Below are positions 6,170-12,470 of a stretch of DNA of 12,470 bases, piece by piece. Position 1 is the stretch's first letter. Each line of letters starts with the position of its first letter. The stretch spans positions 1-12,470 of the forward strand of contig DCDC01000106.1 of the NCBI GenBank assembly GCA_002316225.1. Direction: 5' to 3'. The DNA is from Firmicutes bacterium UBA1065. Its GTDB lineage: Bacteria > Bacillota > Clostridia > Tissierellales > Sedimentibacteraceae. The notes under the pieces were generated by a model that was given only the letters and a program-made list of their open reading frames with translations, did not search any database and was not told where the DNA came from. A program made the position numbers and the translations under genes.

Positions 6170-7844
6170 GCCATAACCTCAATTCATCCAGTTCAGCCTG
6201 ACTTATATCAAAAACTTGACCGGTGCTTTCTATCCTTGTATTTGTAAATACCTCCGGCATACGATAATCTTCCTTTTTAAAACCTGCAAGTTCATTAAAT
6301 CTATGCTCATCTCTTATTGCTTCAAGGGCTGTTTTTTCAAGCCAATCCATGTCTAAATCCCAGCCGTGAACCGCATTTATCAAATCAACCAGGAGGTCCA
6401 GGTGGTTTGCTATAGCCCCTCTTAAAAACATGCATAAGCCCATGCAGTCTAATTTTGCCATTAAAACCTGTGCATCTTTAGAGGCTCCAAGAGGATTATC
6501 AGTCTTTATCATGGGACCGTAGGTATGGTCTGCCCCCATGGGAGATGTTGCAAAAGTAACTCCCATTGCCTTTATTGCCCTCGGGTCATATGCAGGCATT
6601 GCCTGACCGTTTACAACGGGGATGCGTTCAACCCCAAGGGTCTTTCCTGCAATAGCAGTTCCTTTTGAGAGCAGTTTTCCCAGCTCTGTATCATTTTTTA
6701 TCTCATCCAATAATTTTAAGGCTCCTTCATTATCCCCGAATTTCGCTATTCCTGCTTCCATTGCCATTCCCATGGCTGCCCCTGTCTCTATGGTATCAAT
6801 TCCGAAATCATTGCACAAGGCATTCATTCTTGCAATTGTGTCAAAATCTTTAATTCCCAGATTGGAACCCATTAAGCCTATCGTTTCATATTCCAGTGGA
6901 GACACAATTGTTTTTCCCTCTTTGTCGGGAACCACATTTGAGCATTGTATTATGCAACCCGGCATGCATGCATGGGAAGTCTTACCTTCTCCGCCTCTTT
7001 CCTTTATGAGCTTATATAGGCTTTCCCCTGAAATTTCTTCTGCATATTCAAATTTTTCTCCTTTGAAATTTCTTACGGGAAGTCCCGTCAAATCATTCGT
7101 GGTTCTAACCGTTGCAGATGTACCCAAAGTTCTGTATGAAACTGAAGTAGGGGCATTTAAAACTATTGAAGAATATTCCTTAAGTGTTTTATTGTATTTT
7201 TCTCTATCCTTTATTTCGACCGTGCCTCTTTCTTCTACTACGATTCCTTTTAGCTTTTTGGAACCCATTACGGCTCCAAGACCCCCTCTGCCGCTATATC
7301 TGTTAGGTTTTTTCTCCTTGTCCATACTTGCTATTCCTGCTATATTGTACAGTCTCTCGCCGGCTTGACCAATGCATGTAACTGCACAGTCCGGGTATTT
7401 TTCAATCATTTTTTCACAAAATTCAAAGGTTCCCATTCCCTTGTATTGTCCTGCAGGTTCCAGGGAGCACTTTTCCTTATTTATTCTTATATAATACCAT
7501 TCATCTTCTTCAGGAATATCCTCGATAATAAGAGCTTTTATTCCAAGGGAGGCAAGCCACATGGCTGTAATTCCTCCTCCGTTGCTTTCCTTTATGCCAC
7601 CTGTTAAGGGACTTTTAGCTCCTATTGCGATTCTGTTTGCACTGGACACATTGGTTCCGGTCAATAGTCCGTTGGAAATAATCAGTTTATTTTCTCTACC
7701 TAAAGGGTCGCATAGAGGATTTACTTCATTTAGCATTATTTTGGCTATTAGTCCCCTGCCCCCTGTTTTTAGATATTCCAGGGTAGCATCTTCGTATGTA
7801 ATTTTTTTTGTTCTTAAATTTATTCTTATAATTTTTTTCATCAT
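6141..7844 (-). CDS. aor: Aldehyde:ferredoxin oxidoreductase (tungsten/molybdenum pterin enzyme)
   Basis: It interconverts aldehydes and carboxylic acids with ferredoxin as electron partner; it is cytosolic and oxygen-sensitive. Numbered from the chosen start, it has 567 residues. The N-terminal beta domain carries GGRGLIAK (28-35) and a glycine-rich pterin-binding stretch, with KSPLTGG at 77-83 and SGRGGLGAVMGSKKLKG at 184-200. The [4Fe-4S] cysteines are C293, C297 and C301 (C-x3-C-x3-C in ACMPGCIIQC), plus C471 in DCMGLC. E320 in LEYETIG and H440 in ADHTYGP lie in conserved regions. The family is usually about 570-620 residues, so it is full length. The ATG at 7844 has AAGGAG 8 bases upstream. 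An ATG at 7901 would lie upstream of the -10 box and is rejected. Clostridial homologues act on organic-acid/aldehyde couples in amino-acid or acid metabolism; the substrate cannot be read here. Confidence 0.96.
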   Translation of the reverse strand: MMKKIIRINLRTKKITYEDATLEYLKTGGRGLIAKIMLNEVNPLCDPLGRENKLIISNGLLTGTNVSSANRIAIGAKSPLTGGIKESNGGGITAMWLASLGIKALIIEDIPEEDEWYYIRINKEKCSLEPAGQYKGMGTFEFCEKMIEKYPDCAVTCIGQAGERLYNIAGIASMDKEKKPNRYSGRGGLGAVMGSKKLKGIVVEERGTVEIKDREKYNKTLKEYSSIVLNAPTSVSYRTLGTSATVRTTNDLTGLPVRNFKGEKFEYAEEISGESLYKLIKERGGEGKTSHACMPGCIIQCSNVVPDKEGKTIVSPLEYETIGLMGSNLGIKDFDTIARMNALCNDFGIDTIETGAAMGMAMEAGIAKFGDNEGALKLLDEIKNDTELGKLLSKGTAIAGKTLGVERIPVVNGQAMPAYDPRAIKAMGVTFATSPMGADHTYGPMIKTDNPLGASKDAQVLMAKLDCMGLCMFLRGAIANHLDLLVDLINAVHGWDLDMDWLEKTALEAIRDEHRFNELAGFKKEDYRMPEVFTNTRIESTGQVFDISQAELDELRLWHDKNQVIYQ

Positions 7845-7871
7845 TTGTCTTCTCCTTTCTGCACCAATCTT

Positions 7872-7880
7872 ATTATACCA
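7872..7880 (-). promoter_or_regulatory. Extended -10 promoter of the aor operon
   Basis: Minus strand TGG-TATAAT (7880-7872): a perfect -10 box with an extended TGn element. The -35 region is poor. Transcription would start near 7865, about 20 nt before the ATG at 7844, which supports that start over the in-frame ATG at 7901. Confidence 0.65.
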
Positions 7881-7935
7881 TTGAGTCATAAATTTAATCA
7901 TATGTATTTTAACATATTCATGCCGGATACACTAT

Positions 7936-7968
7936 AAAAAAATCCTGCGGTAGACCCGCAGGGTTTTT
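7936..7968 (-). terminator. Terminator of nhaC (bidirectional form)
   Basis: A hairpin with a 7-bp GC-rich stem, CCTGCGG (7944-7950) and CCGCAGG (7956-7962), and a 5-base loop. The A-run at 7936-7942 becomes a U-tract on the minus strand, and the T-run at 7964-7968 could serve the other direction. It sits 27 bases past the nhaC stop codon and separates nhaC from the aor operon. Confidence 0.9.
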
Positions 7969-7988
7969 ATTTTTATATTCAAGTATGC

Positions 7989-9479
7989 TTATGCTTGTCT
8001 TGCCTGATAATTCTGAATGTATTCTTCCAATTCTTTCGGTGATTTCTTAACCTTCATTTTGTGTTTAAATTGAGGTGATGACGGATCTTCTTCAATAGTC
8101 ATGATTGAGAATCCGGTGAAACCGTAAAGAACTGATACTATCGGGCTTAAGATGTTAAAGAATGCAAAGGGTGCGTATGCAAAAGTACTTACACCTAAGA
8201 ATGACGCCATTGTAGCCCCGCATGTATTCCACGGAACAAGGGCTGATGTAACTGTACCTGAGTCTTCGAGAGCTCGGGACAAGTTCCTCGGTGCCAAACC
8301 CCTTTTAGCGTAAGCATCTTTAAACATTTTACCCGGTAGAGCAATACCTAAGTATTGGTCTGCGCACAGAACGTTTACAAACAAGCAGGATAATACCGTT
8401 ACTAAAATCAATGAGCCGGTCTTCTTTGCAAGATTCAACATACTGTTTGCTATACAAGCCATCATGCCGGTTGATTCAAGAACACCGCCGAAAGTCAAGG
8501 CGCACATAATCAGTGATATGGTCCACATCATGCTGTCCATACCGCCACCTGACAACAACTCATCAACCATTGCATGACCTGATTCGGCAGCTACTCCGTA
8601 ATGGATAGCATCTATCATACTCCCTACGTCTCCGCTGCCCTGGAAGAACATACATAATGCTCCTAATACAACACCAAGCAGAAGTCCCGGAATTGCAGGC
8701 ACCTTCATGGCAACAGCACCGATTGTAATTACAGGAACCAATAAGAATAAGGGGTTGATATAATAAATGCTTTCAATTGCCGTTAATATAGACTGAATTT
8801 CCGATGCATCCAAGGCTTTGCCCCTGTATTGCAGACCCAGCAGTATATATATAATGGCTGCAATTCCGTATGACAGACCTGTTGTATACATCATGTGTCT
8901 GATATGGTCAAACAATTTTGCACCAGCCATTGCAGGAGCCAAGTTTGTAGTGTCTGACAAGGGTGACATCTTGTCGCCGAAATATGCACCCGATACTATA
9001 CATCCTGCTGCCAAAGCCGGTGATACTCCAAGGCCCTGGGCTATACCTATAAGCGCAACTCCAACCGTACCTGCAGTAGTCCATGAGCTTCCTGTAGCCA
9101 ATGAAACTATGCTGCACAACAACAAGGCGGTGATTAAGAAGAAGGTAGGCGATAATATCTGTAAACCGTAGTATATTAATGTCGGTACAACACCGCCGCC
9201 AATCCACGTTCCAATCAACATACCAATTATGGCAAGTATTAAAATTGCCTGCATAACACTGCCAATTGAGTCAATGATACCTTTTTCAATTTCTTCCCAA
9301 GTGAAGCCTAAGCCAAAAACTGCTATCAGTGATCCTACCGCTGCTCCTATCAAAATAGGAATGTGAGGATCTGCTCCCAACACTATTATTGCATATGCCA
9401 ATACGGCTACTATAACAAGTACTGGGATAATCGAAATACCCAATGTTGCTTCTTTCTTTTCTCTTGGAACCTTACTCAT
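7989..9479 (-). CDS. nhaC: Na+/H+ antiporter NhaC
   Basis: A 496-residue transporter with about eleven to twelve membrane segments. It exchanges Na+ for H+ across the cytoplasmic membrane for sodium and pH homeostasis. NhaC family signatures are present: ATGSSWTTAGTVG (128-140), GAYFGDKMSPLSDTTNLAPA (164-183), and EDSGTVTSALVPWNTCGA (405-422). The acidic and polar residues in these (D169, D176, D406) are the likely ion-site candidates by analogy. Some relatives are malate/lactate antiporters, so organic-anion coupling is possible. The start at 9479 has GGAGGG 5 bases upstream; an ATG at 9509 lies in the same frame without a ribosome binding site. It is monocistronic, with its own promoter, a long structured leader and a strong terminator. 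The hydrophilic tail (about 460-496) is short and charged. Confidence 0.95.
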   Translation of the reverse strand: MSKVPREKKEATLGISIIPVLVIVAVLAYAIIVLGADPHIPILIGAAVGSLIAVFGLGFTWEEIEKGIIDSIGSVMQAILILAIIGMLIGTWIGGGVVPTLIYYGLQILSPTFFLITALLLCSIVSLATGSSWTTAGTVGVALIGIAQGLGVSPALAAGCIVSGAYFGDKMSPLSDTTNLAPAMAGAKLFDHIRHMMYTTGLSYGIAAIIYILLGLQYRGKALDASEIQSILTAIESIYYINPLFLLVPVITIGAVAMKVPAIPGLLLGVVLGALCMFFQGSGDVGSMIDAIHYGVAAESGHAMVDELLSGGGMDSMMWTISLIMCALTFGGVLESTGMMACIANSMLNLAKKTGSLILVTVLSCLFVNVLCADQYLGIALPGKMFKDAYAKRGLAPRNLSRALEDSGTVTSALVPWNTCGATMASFLGVSTFAYAPFAFFNILSPIVSVLYGFTGFSIMTIEEDPSSPQFKHKMKVKKSPKELEEYIQNYQARQA

Positions 9480-9502
9480 TATTTCCCTCCGTTTTATTTG
9501 TT

Positions 9503-9588
9503 CATGCAATGTTCAGGATATAAAAATTGCTAACCCATGTTATATAGTCCAACCCAAACCCAATAATAACGATATCCTGACATGCATG
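9503..9588 (-). promoter_or_regulatory. Long inverted repeat closing a 49-nt loop in the nhaC leader
   Basis: In the minus-strand transcript the arm 9588-9572 (CATGCATGTCAGGATAT) can pair over its full 17 bases with the arm 9521-9503 (ATATCCTGAACATTGCATG). The pairing runs 6 + 3 + 8 base pairs with two single-base bulges. The enclosed 50 or so bases carry repeated GGGTT units (AACCCA on the plus strand at 9532-9537, 9551-9556 and 9557-9562). The stem ends about 12 bases before the nhaC ribosome binding site (9485-9490). It could be a cis-regulatory RNA or a DNA operator. I do not recognise a named riboswitch class. Confidence 0.5.
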
Positions 9589-9597
9589 TTTATTTTT

Positions 9598-9632
9598 ACG
9601 TAATCACACCTTACCCAAGGGTGTGAATACGT
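9598..9632 (-). promoter_or_regulatory. Near-perfect hairpin at the 5' end of the nhaC transcript
   Basis: ACGTA-A-TCACACC (9598-9610) and GGTGTGA-A-TACGT (9620-9632) are inverted repeats: 12 paired positions with a single A-A mismatch and a 9-base loop. The predicted transcription start (about 9636) places this hairpin at the very 5' end of the nhaC mRNA. It may stabilise the RNA, belong to a larger leader fold with the 9503-9588 repeat, or be a repressor site just downstream of the promoter. Confidence 0.55.
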
Positions 9633-9643
9633 TTGTCACAGCC

Positions 9644-9672
9644 ATTTTACCATAAACACTGTGCTTTGTAAA
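9644..9672 (-). promoter_or_regulatory. Promoter of nhaC
   Basis: Minus strand: TTTACA (9672-9667), 17-base spacer ending in TGG, TAAAAT (9649-9644). The TG upstream of the -10 also gives an extended -10. Transcription would start near 9636, so the nhaC leader is about 155 nt. The stretch 9480-9799 has no gene; it holds this promoter, the two leader inverted repeats and the glnA terminator. Confidence 0.7.
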
Positions 9673-9721
9673 CAAGATTTTGATGCAAAGTTATAAATAA
9701 ACAAATTAATTATAAAAAACC

Positions 9722-9774
9722 AAAAAAACACTCCTTTCAGTCTAATCCTTGAAAAGTAATGCCTGGAAGGAGTG
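9722..9774 (-). terminator. Terminator of glnA
   Basis: In the minus direction CACTCCTT (9774-9767) pairs with AAGGAGTG (9736-9729). The stem continues past one mismatch with CAG/CTG, giving 11 base pairs around a loop of about 22 bases. A run of seven U follows (9728-9722). It lies about 25 bases past the glnA stop. The loop is larger than usual for a terminator. Confidence 0.75.
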
Positions 9775-9799
9775 CTCCAAAATTTTTGTCGAAATCTTT

Positions 9800-11698
9800 T
9801 TAAAAAATATTGTTTTTATATTGAATATACAAGGCTCTTATTTCTGACATTTTTTCATTCATCTGCATTTGCAGATCCGAAGCCGTATCATAATCCCCCT
9901 GAGCTATTGCATTTTTAATCTTGGTGAATATGCATTTTTTAGTCATGCTGTCCTTCATCAGCTTTGTCTTCAGGTATACTATTTTCTCCCAATTTACGAC
10001 ATCCAAATCCGTTGCATGATCCGATTCGCTGTGGAGCTTTACAAAAGTTTTCAGCAGCACTATATTATCATGTATTATTCTTCCTTCAAGCTCATTTTTC
10101 CACTTTTCTATAGTGGAGACCCTGAAAGCATTTATGATTTCATCAGTGAAAACATCACCTTTTTTCAGGACTTCCTGCTTGATTTTATTGGAAGAGAAGG
10201 CACTGATATTTTCCCACACAGTTACGGGAGCCTTGCCGAAGAGCTTATCCCTTTCCTCCCGGGTATAACGCTCAAATACATCTTCTTCAGACCTGTATTC
10301 CCTGTATTTTTCCAGGTAGATTCCGTCTTCGCCGTATTTCTTTGATATTTCCTTCTCCAGCATCTTGCAGTCCATTCCTGCATCGATTACGGATATGATT
10401 CCGTCCAGCATTCCCTGGATGCATGCGGCAACAACAAGGTAAGTATTGGAGTAGGGATTTGGTGCCCTTAATTCAAATCTTGTTGCATTTTTATTGTCAA
10501 TGTTTCTTACAAGACCGATAAGAACCGACCTGTTTCTGGAGGGTGAATCCTTGGCTCCTCCAAGAGAAGTCACGGTGCACACCGGTGCCTCATAGCCAGG
10601 TTTTAACCTGTTGAAAGCATCATTGGTCGCAGAAACAAAGGGATTTATAACCTCGTAATTCTTAAGTATTCCCATCAGAGCTCCGTAGCCGATCTCACTC
10701 AGGTAATCCTCCCTCATATCTTTGGGAGAAAAGAGATTTACCTTCCTGTTATCCTTAAGCCTTACACCTGCTCCCAGGTGGGTATGTTCGCCGTTACCTG
10801 CCACCCCTTCAATGGGTTTGGCTTTGAATATTACTTCCAGACCGTGGCTCCTGAACTGGTCTTCTATCAATTCTTTTATAAATATTTCATTGTCAGCGGC
10901 TTGAACAGGGCTTGAAAACCTCCAGTCAATTTCCAGCTGCTCCATAACATGGGTAATTCGTCCCTTAGCATCTATCCTGTTGGTGATGCCCCCCACTTCC
11001 TTATGAGCCATTTCCGGTTTTAAGTCATAAAGCTCCAACAAGTCCATAATTTTTTCCAAAACCGTTCTTACGGTACCCATGGTTCTTTTCCAATACTGCT
11101 CCTTTAGAACCTGGGATGCATGAAGCTCTTCAAAATCTGCACTTTGTTCGGGTGTTTTCACCCACATTTCAAGCTCGGTGGCAACAGTCAATAACACTTC
11201 ATCCACGTCTTCATATTTGAAACCCAGGGATTCGGCAATATGAGGAGCCCTTTTCAACAATTCCGATATTTCTTTCTTAAAATGAGCTTCGGCTCTTCTG
11301 AGAACTGAGCGGGAACATATCTTTTTATTATTATGTATCAGGAAGGAAGGAATCTTTAAGGTTCCCACGGGAAGACCGTTTTCTTCGTTATAGTATTCAT
11401 AGTTGTAATCAATAAACCAGTTGCATTCAGTATCCGGCAACAAATCAACCCTTGCATCGCTTAAATCGGCTATACCTTGCAGTTCAACGCTGGATCCGTC
11501 TGTCTGTATCCCGAATTTAAGCATTTCTTCCATATCCTTGATAAACAGCTTAATGGGAATTTTTTCGTCTGTCCCATTCCCGCCTATGTCCACACCCATA
11601 AAAGATACAAATTGAATTTCCGGATGGTCACATAAAATTTTGGTTAAACTTTCAACATCGTGGTGTTCAGGTTTTATCGTGTAAATCATCTTTCCCAT
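9800..11698 (-). CDS. glnA: Glutamine synthetase, enlarged form with insertion and C-terminal extension
   Basis: It makes glutamine from glutamate, ammonia and ATP. The 632 residues compare with about 440-470 for ordinary GSI. The core is recognisable: DGSSVELQG (67-75), metal ligands E175 and E177 in ATELEMW, E234 in HKEVGG, the GNGEHTHLG loop (301-309) with catalytic-region H305/H307, PGYEAPV (367-373), SPSRNRSV (385-392), and RFELRAPNP (407-415) with R407, E409 and R411. GDVFTDE (514-520) aligns with the C-terminal core of E. coli GlnA. Between about 440 and 490, where E. coli has the adenylylation loop NLYDLPPE, there is instead a longer charged insertion without that motif. Residues about 550-632 form a Lys/Glu-rich helical extension. 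AAGGAG lies 6 bases before the ATG. It follows the HAD gene by 15 bases. I see no GlnR/TnrA-type TGTNA-N7-TNACA box upstream. Regulation by adenylylation is unlikely. Confidence 0.93.
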   Translation of the reverse strand: MGKMIYTIKPEHHDVESLTKILCDHPEIQFVSFMGVDIGGNGTDEKIPIKLFIKDMEEMLKFGIQTDGSSVELQGIADLSDARVDLLPDTECNWFIDYNYEYYNEENGLPVGTLKIPSFLIHNNKKICSRSVLRRAEAHFKKEISELLKRAPHIAESLGFKYEDVDEVLLTVATELEMWVKTPEQSADFEELHASQVLKEQYWKRTMGTVRTVLEKIMDLLELYDLKPEMAHKEVGGITNRIDAKGRITHVMEQLEIDWRFSSPVQAADNEIFIKELIEDQFRSHGLEVIFKAKPIEGVAGNGEHTHLGAGVRLKDNRKVNLFSPKDMREDYLSEIGYGALMGILKNYEVINPFVSATNDAFNRLKPGYEAPVCTVTSLGGAKDSPSRNRSVLIGLVRNIDNKNATRFELRAPNPYSNTYLVVAACIQGMLDGIISVIDAGMDCKMLEKEISKKYGEDGIYLEKYREYRSEEDVFERYTREERDKLFGKAPVTVWENISAFSSNKIKQEVLKKGDVFTDEIINAFRVSTIEKWKNELEGRIIHDNIVLLKTFVKLHSESDHATDLDVVNWEKIVYLKTKLMKDSMTKKCIFTKIKNAIAQGDYDTASDLQMQMNEKMSEIRALYIQYKNNIF

Positions 11699-11713
11699 AT
11701 ATTTCTCCTTATT

Positions 11714-12367
11714 TTAAAGTGTCTGATTATATCTGCCCTGGACGATTTCTATCAATTGGGAGGGCTCATATATCAAATAATCAGGTTTATGGCTTTTCAA
11801 GCTTTCGACTGTATTATATCCCCATGCAACCGATGCTATGTCCATGCCTGCTTTTCTTGCTGCCGTGATATCTCTTATTTCGTCCCCCACATAAAGATAT
11901 TCGCTTAAATCTAATTTCCCTTTTCTTACAATTTTCTTCATTTTTGCTTCTTTGCCAAACATTGCGGCACTAACAACCAAATCAATAACATCGACATTAT
12001 GAGCCTCCAAAAAAAGCTTCACATTTTTTTTGGAGTTAGTGGTTATTATTGCGGTTTTTATACCCATTTGCCGCAGCCTGCCGATAATTTCAAAAATATC
12101 AGGCTTACAGAGGTTAATGCTTTTTATGTCTTGAGTCAGAAGCTTTTTTCCTTTCTTTAGAAGAAAAGGAAGATATCTTTTTTTAAGCTCAATATATGCC
12201 ATGACATCCTTGGCACTCATCCTTTTCAGATGCCCCAATTCGTCCAGAGTAATATTTCGTAAATTGTATTTCTCGGCCAACTTTTGATATATTATGAAAT
12301 TTGCTTCTTCCGTATCGGCTAAGGTCCCGTCAAAGTCAAAAATCAAATACTTGTATTTCACAGCCAT
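11714..12367 (-). CDS. HAD-superfamily phosphatase (phosphoglycolate phosphatase-like)
   Basis: 217 residues, the usual size for a subfamily IA HAD hydrolase. Motif I is DFDGTLADT (11-19), with nucleophile D11 and acid/base D13. Residues about 20-85 are the helical cap. Motif II is in IITTNS (107-112). A lysine around 139-144 would serve as motif III. Motif IV is GDEIRD (161-166), with D162 and D166 as Mg2+ ligands. The C-terminal stretch GMDIASVAWGY and then KPDYLIYEPSQL (194-205) is typical of Gph/PGP-like enzymes. The substrate is a small phosphomonoester that cannot be specified. The ATG at 12367 has a moderate AGGG signal 4 bases upstream; a GTG at 12361 is an alternative start. It is the first gene of a likely two-gene operon with glnA (15-base gap). 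Why it pairs with glutamine synthetase is not clear. Confidence 0.88.
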   Translation of the reverse strand: MAVKYKYLIFDFDGTLADTEEANFIIYQKLAEKYNLRNITLDELGHLKRMSAKDVMAYIELKKRYLPFLLKKGKKLLTQDIKSINLCKPDIFEIIGRLRQMGIKTAIITTNSKKNVKLFLEAHNVDVIDLVVSAAMFGKEAKMKKIVRKGKLDLSEYLYVGDEIRDITAARKAGMDIASVAWGYNTVESLKSHKPDYLIYEPSQLIEIVQGRYNQTL

Positions 12368-12408
12368 CCATCCCTGATACTCTATACTTTTATAAAAATT
12401 TATTTACT

Positions 12409-12437
12409 AATATATTATATTTTCCCCAATCAGTCAA
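12409..12437 (-). promoter_or_regulatory. Promoter of the HAD-glnA operon
   Basis: Minus strand: TTGACT (12437-12432), 17-base spacer, TATATT (12414-12409). Transcription would start near 12402, giving a leader of about 35 nt. No internal promoter or terminator is visible in the 15 bases between the HAD gene and glnA. Confidence 0.65.
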
Positions 12438-12447
12438 TTTAAAATTT

Positions 12448-12470
12448 AAAAAACTCCCATGGGAGTTTTT
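12448..12470. terminator. Bidirectional-type terminator at the right window edge
   Basis: The palindrome ACTCCC-AT-GGGAGT (12453-12466) is flanked by an A-run (12448-12453) and a T-run (12466-12470), so it could work on either strand. It lies upstream of the HAD-glnA promoter and probably ends a gene outside the window. Its right side is cut by the window edge. Confidence 0.7.

Noticed and set aside
6622..7368. Long plus-strand open frame of 248 codons opposite aor
   Set aside because: It is a mirror of the well-supported aldehyde oxidoreductase gene, with a Ser/Pro/Leu-rich composition typical of antisense frames and no recognisable domain.
7845..7901. Upstream ATG start for aor at 7901
   Set aside because: It lies upstream of the -10 box (7872-7877) and lacks a ribosome binding site, while the ATG at 7844 has AAGGAG at ideal spacing and matches the family N-terminus.
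12368..12470. GlnR/TnrA-type nitrogen-control site upstream of the HAD-glnA operon
   Set aside because: I looked for TGTNA-N7-TNACA and found none near the promoter.
1..12470. CRISPR array, tRNA/rRNA genes, insertion sequences, prophage or defence genes
   Set aside because: No regularly spaced repeats, no cloverleaf-like or rRNA-like stretch, and no transposase, integrase or phage-like coding sequence was seen.

Overview
The window looks like an ordinary chromosomal segment of an anaerobic, AT-rich Gram-positive bacterium of the Clostridia. The reasons are strong AGGAGG-type ribosome binding sites, near-consensus sigma-A promoters, a tungsten/molybdenum-type aldehyde:ferredoxin oxidoreductase (a marker of strict anaerobes), a DUF5685/J-protein gene pair that I recall from Clostridia, and an enlarged glutamine synthetase. 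I see no transposase, integrase, phage gene, CRISPR array, tRNA or rRNA. Ten of the eleven genes are on the minus strand; only the hemolysin III-type gene is on the plus strand.

Layout, left to right. (1) Bases 1-50 hold a hairpin-containing dispersed-repeat sequence. (2) 77-1090: asd, aspartate-semialdehyde dehydrogenase, with its own promoter, whose -35 box covers the stop codon of the next gene. (3) 1180-2955: a lipoprotein with a DUF4015 (putative glycoside hydrolase) domain. (4) 3073-4971: three overlapping genes read as one operon: a DUF5685 protein, a J-domain protein with a cysteine-rich tail, and a small polytopic membrane protein. A TTGATA-N17-TACAAT promoter precedes it. (5) 5268-5915: trhA/hemolysin III family membrane protein, plus strand, with a consensus promoter. 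(6) 5957-7844: aldehyde:ferredoxin oxidoreductase overlapped by a MoaD/ThiS-like sulfur carrier, a two-gene unit with an extended -10 promoter. (7) 7989-9479: nhaC Na+/H+ antiporter. It has a clear terminator and a leader of about 155 nt holding two long inverted repeats. (8) 9800-12367: a HAD phosphatase followed 15 nt later by a 632-residue glutamine synthetase, with a promoter upstream and a hairpin terminator downstream.

How the genes work together. Within units the logic is clear in one case: the MoaD/ThiS-like protein probably supplies sulfur for the pterin cofactor that the aldehyde oxidoreductase uses. The DUF5685/J-protein/membrane-protein operon is tightly coupled by overlaps and has no known job; it is the best candidate here for an undescribed system. 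I read the DUF5685 protein as possibly having a squalene/phytoene-synthase-like fold, because it carries two aspartate-rich motifs at about the right spacing. The nhaC leader is the best candidate for an undescribed regulatory RNA. The remaining genes are housekeeping functions (amino-acid biosynthesis, nitrogen assimilation, ion homeostasis) with no evident link to each other.
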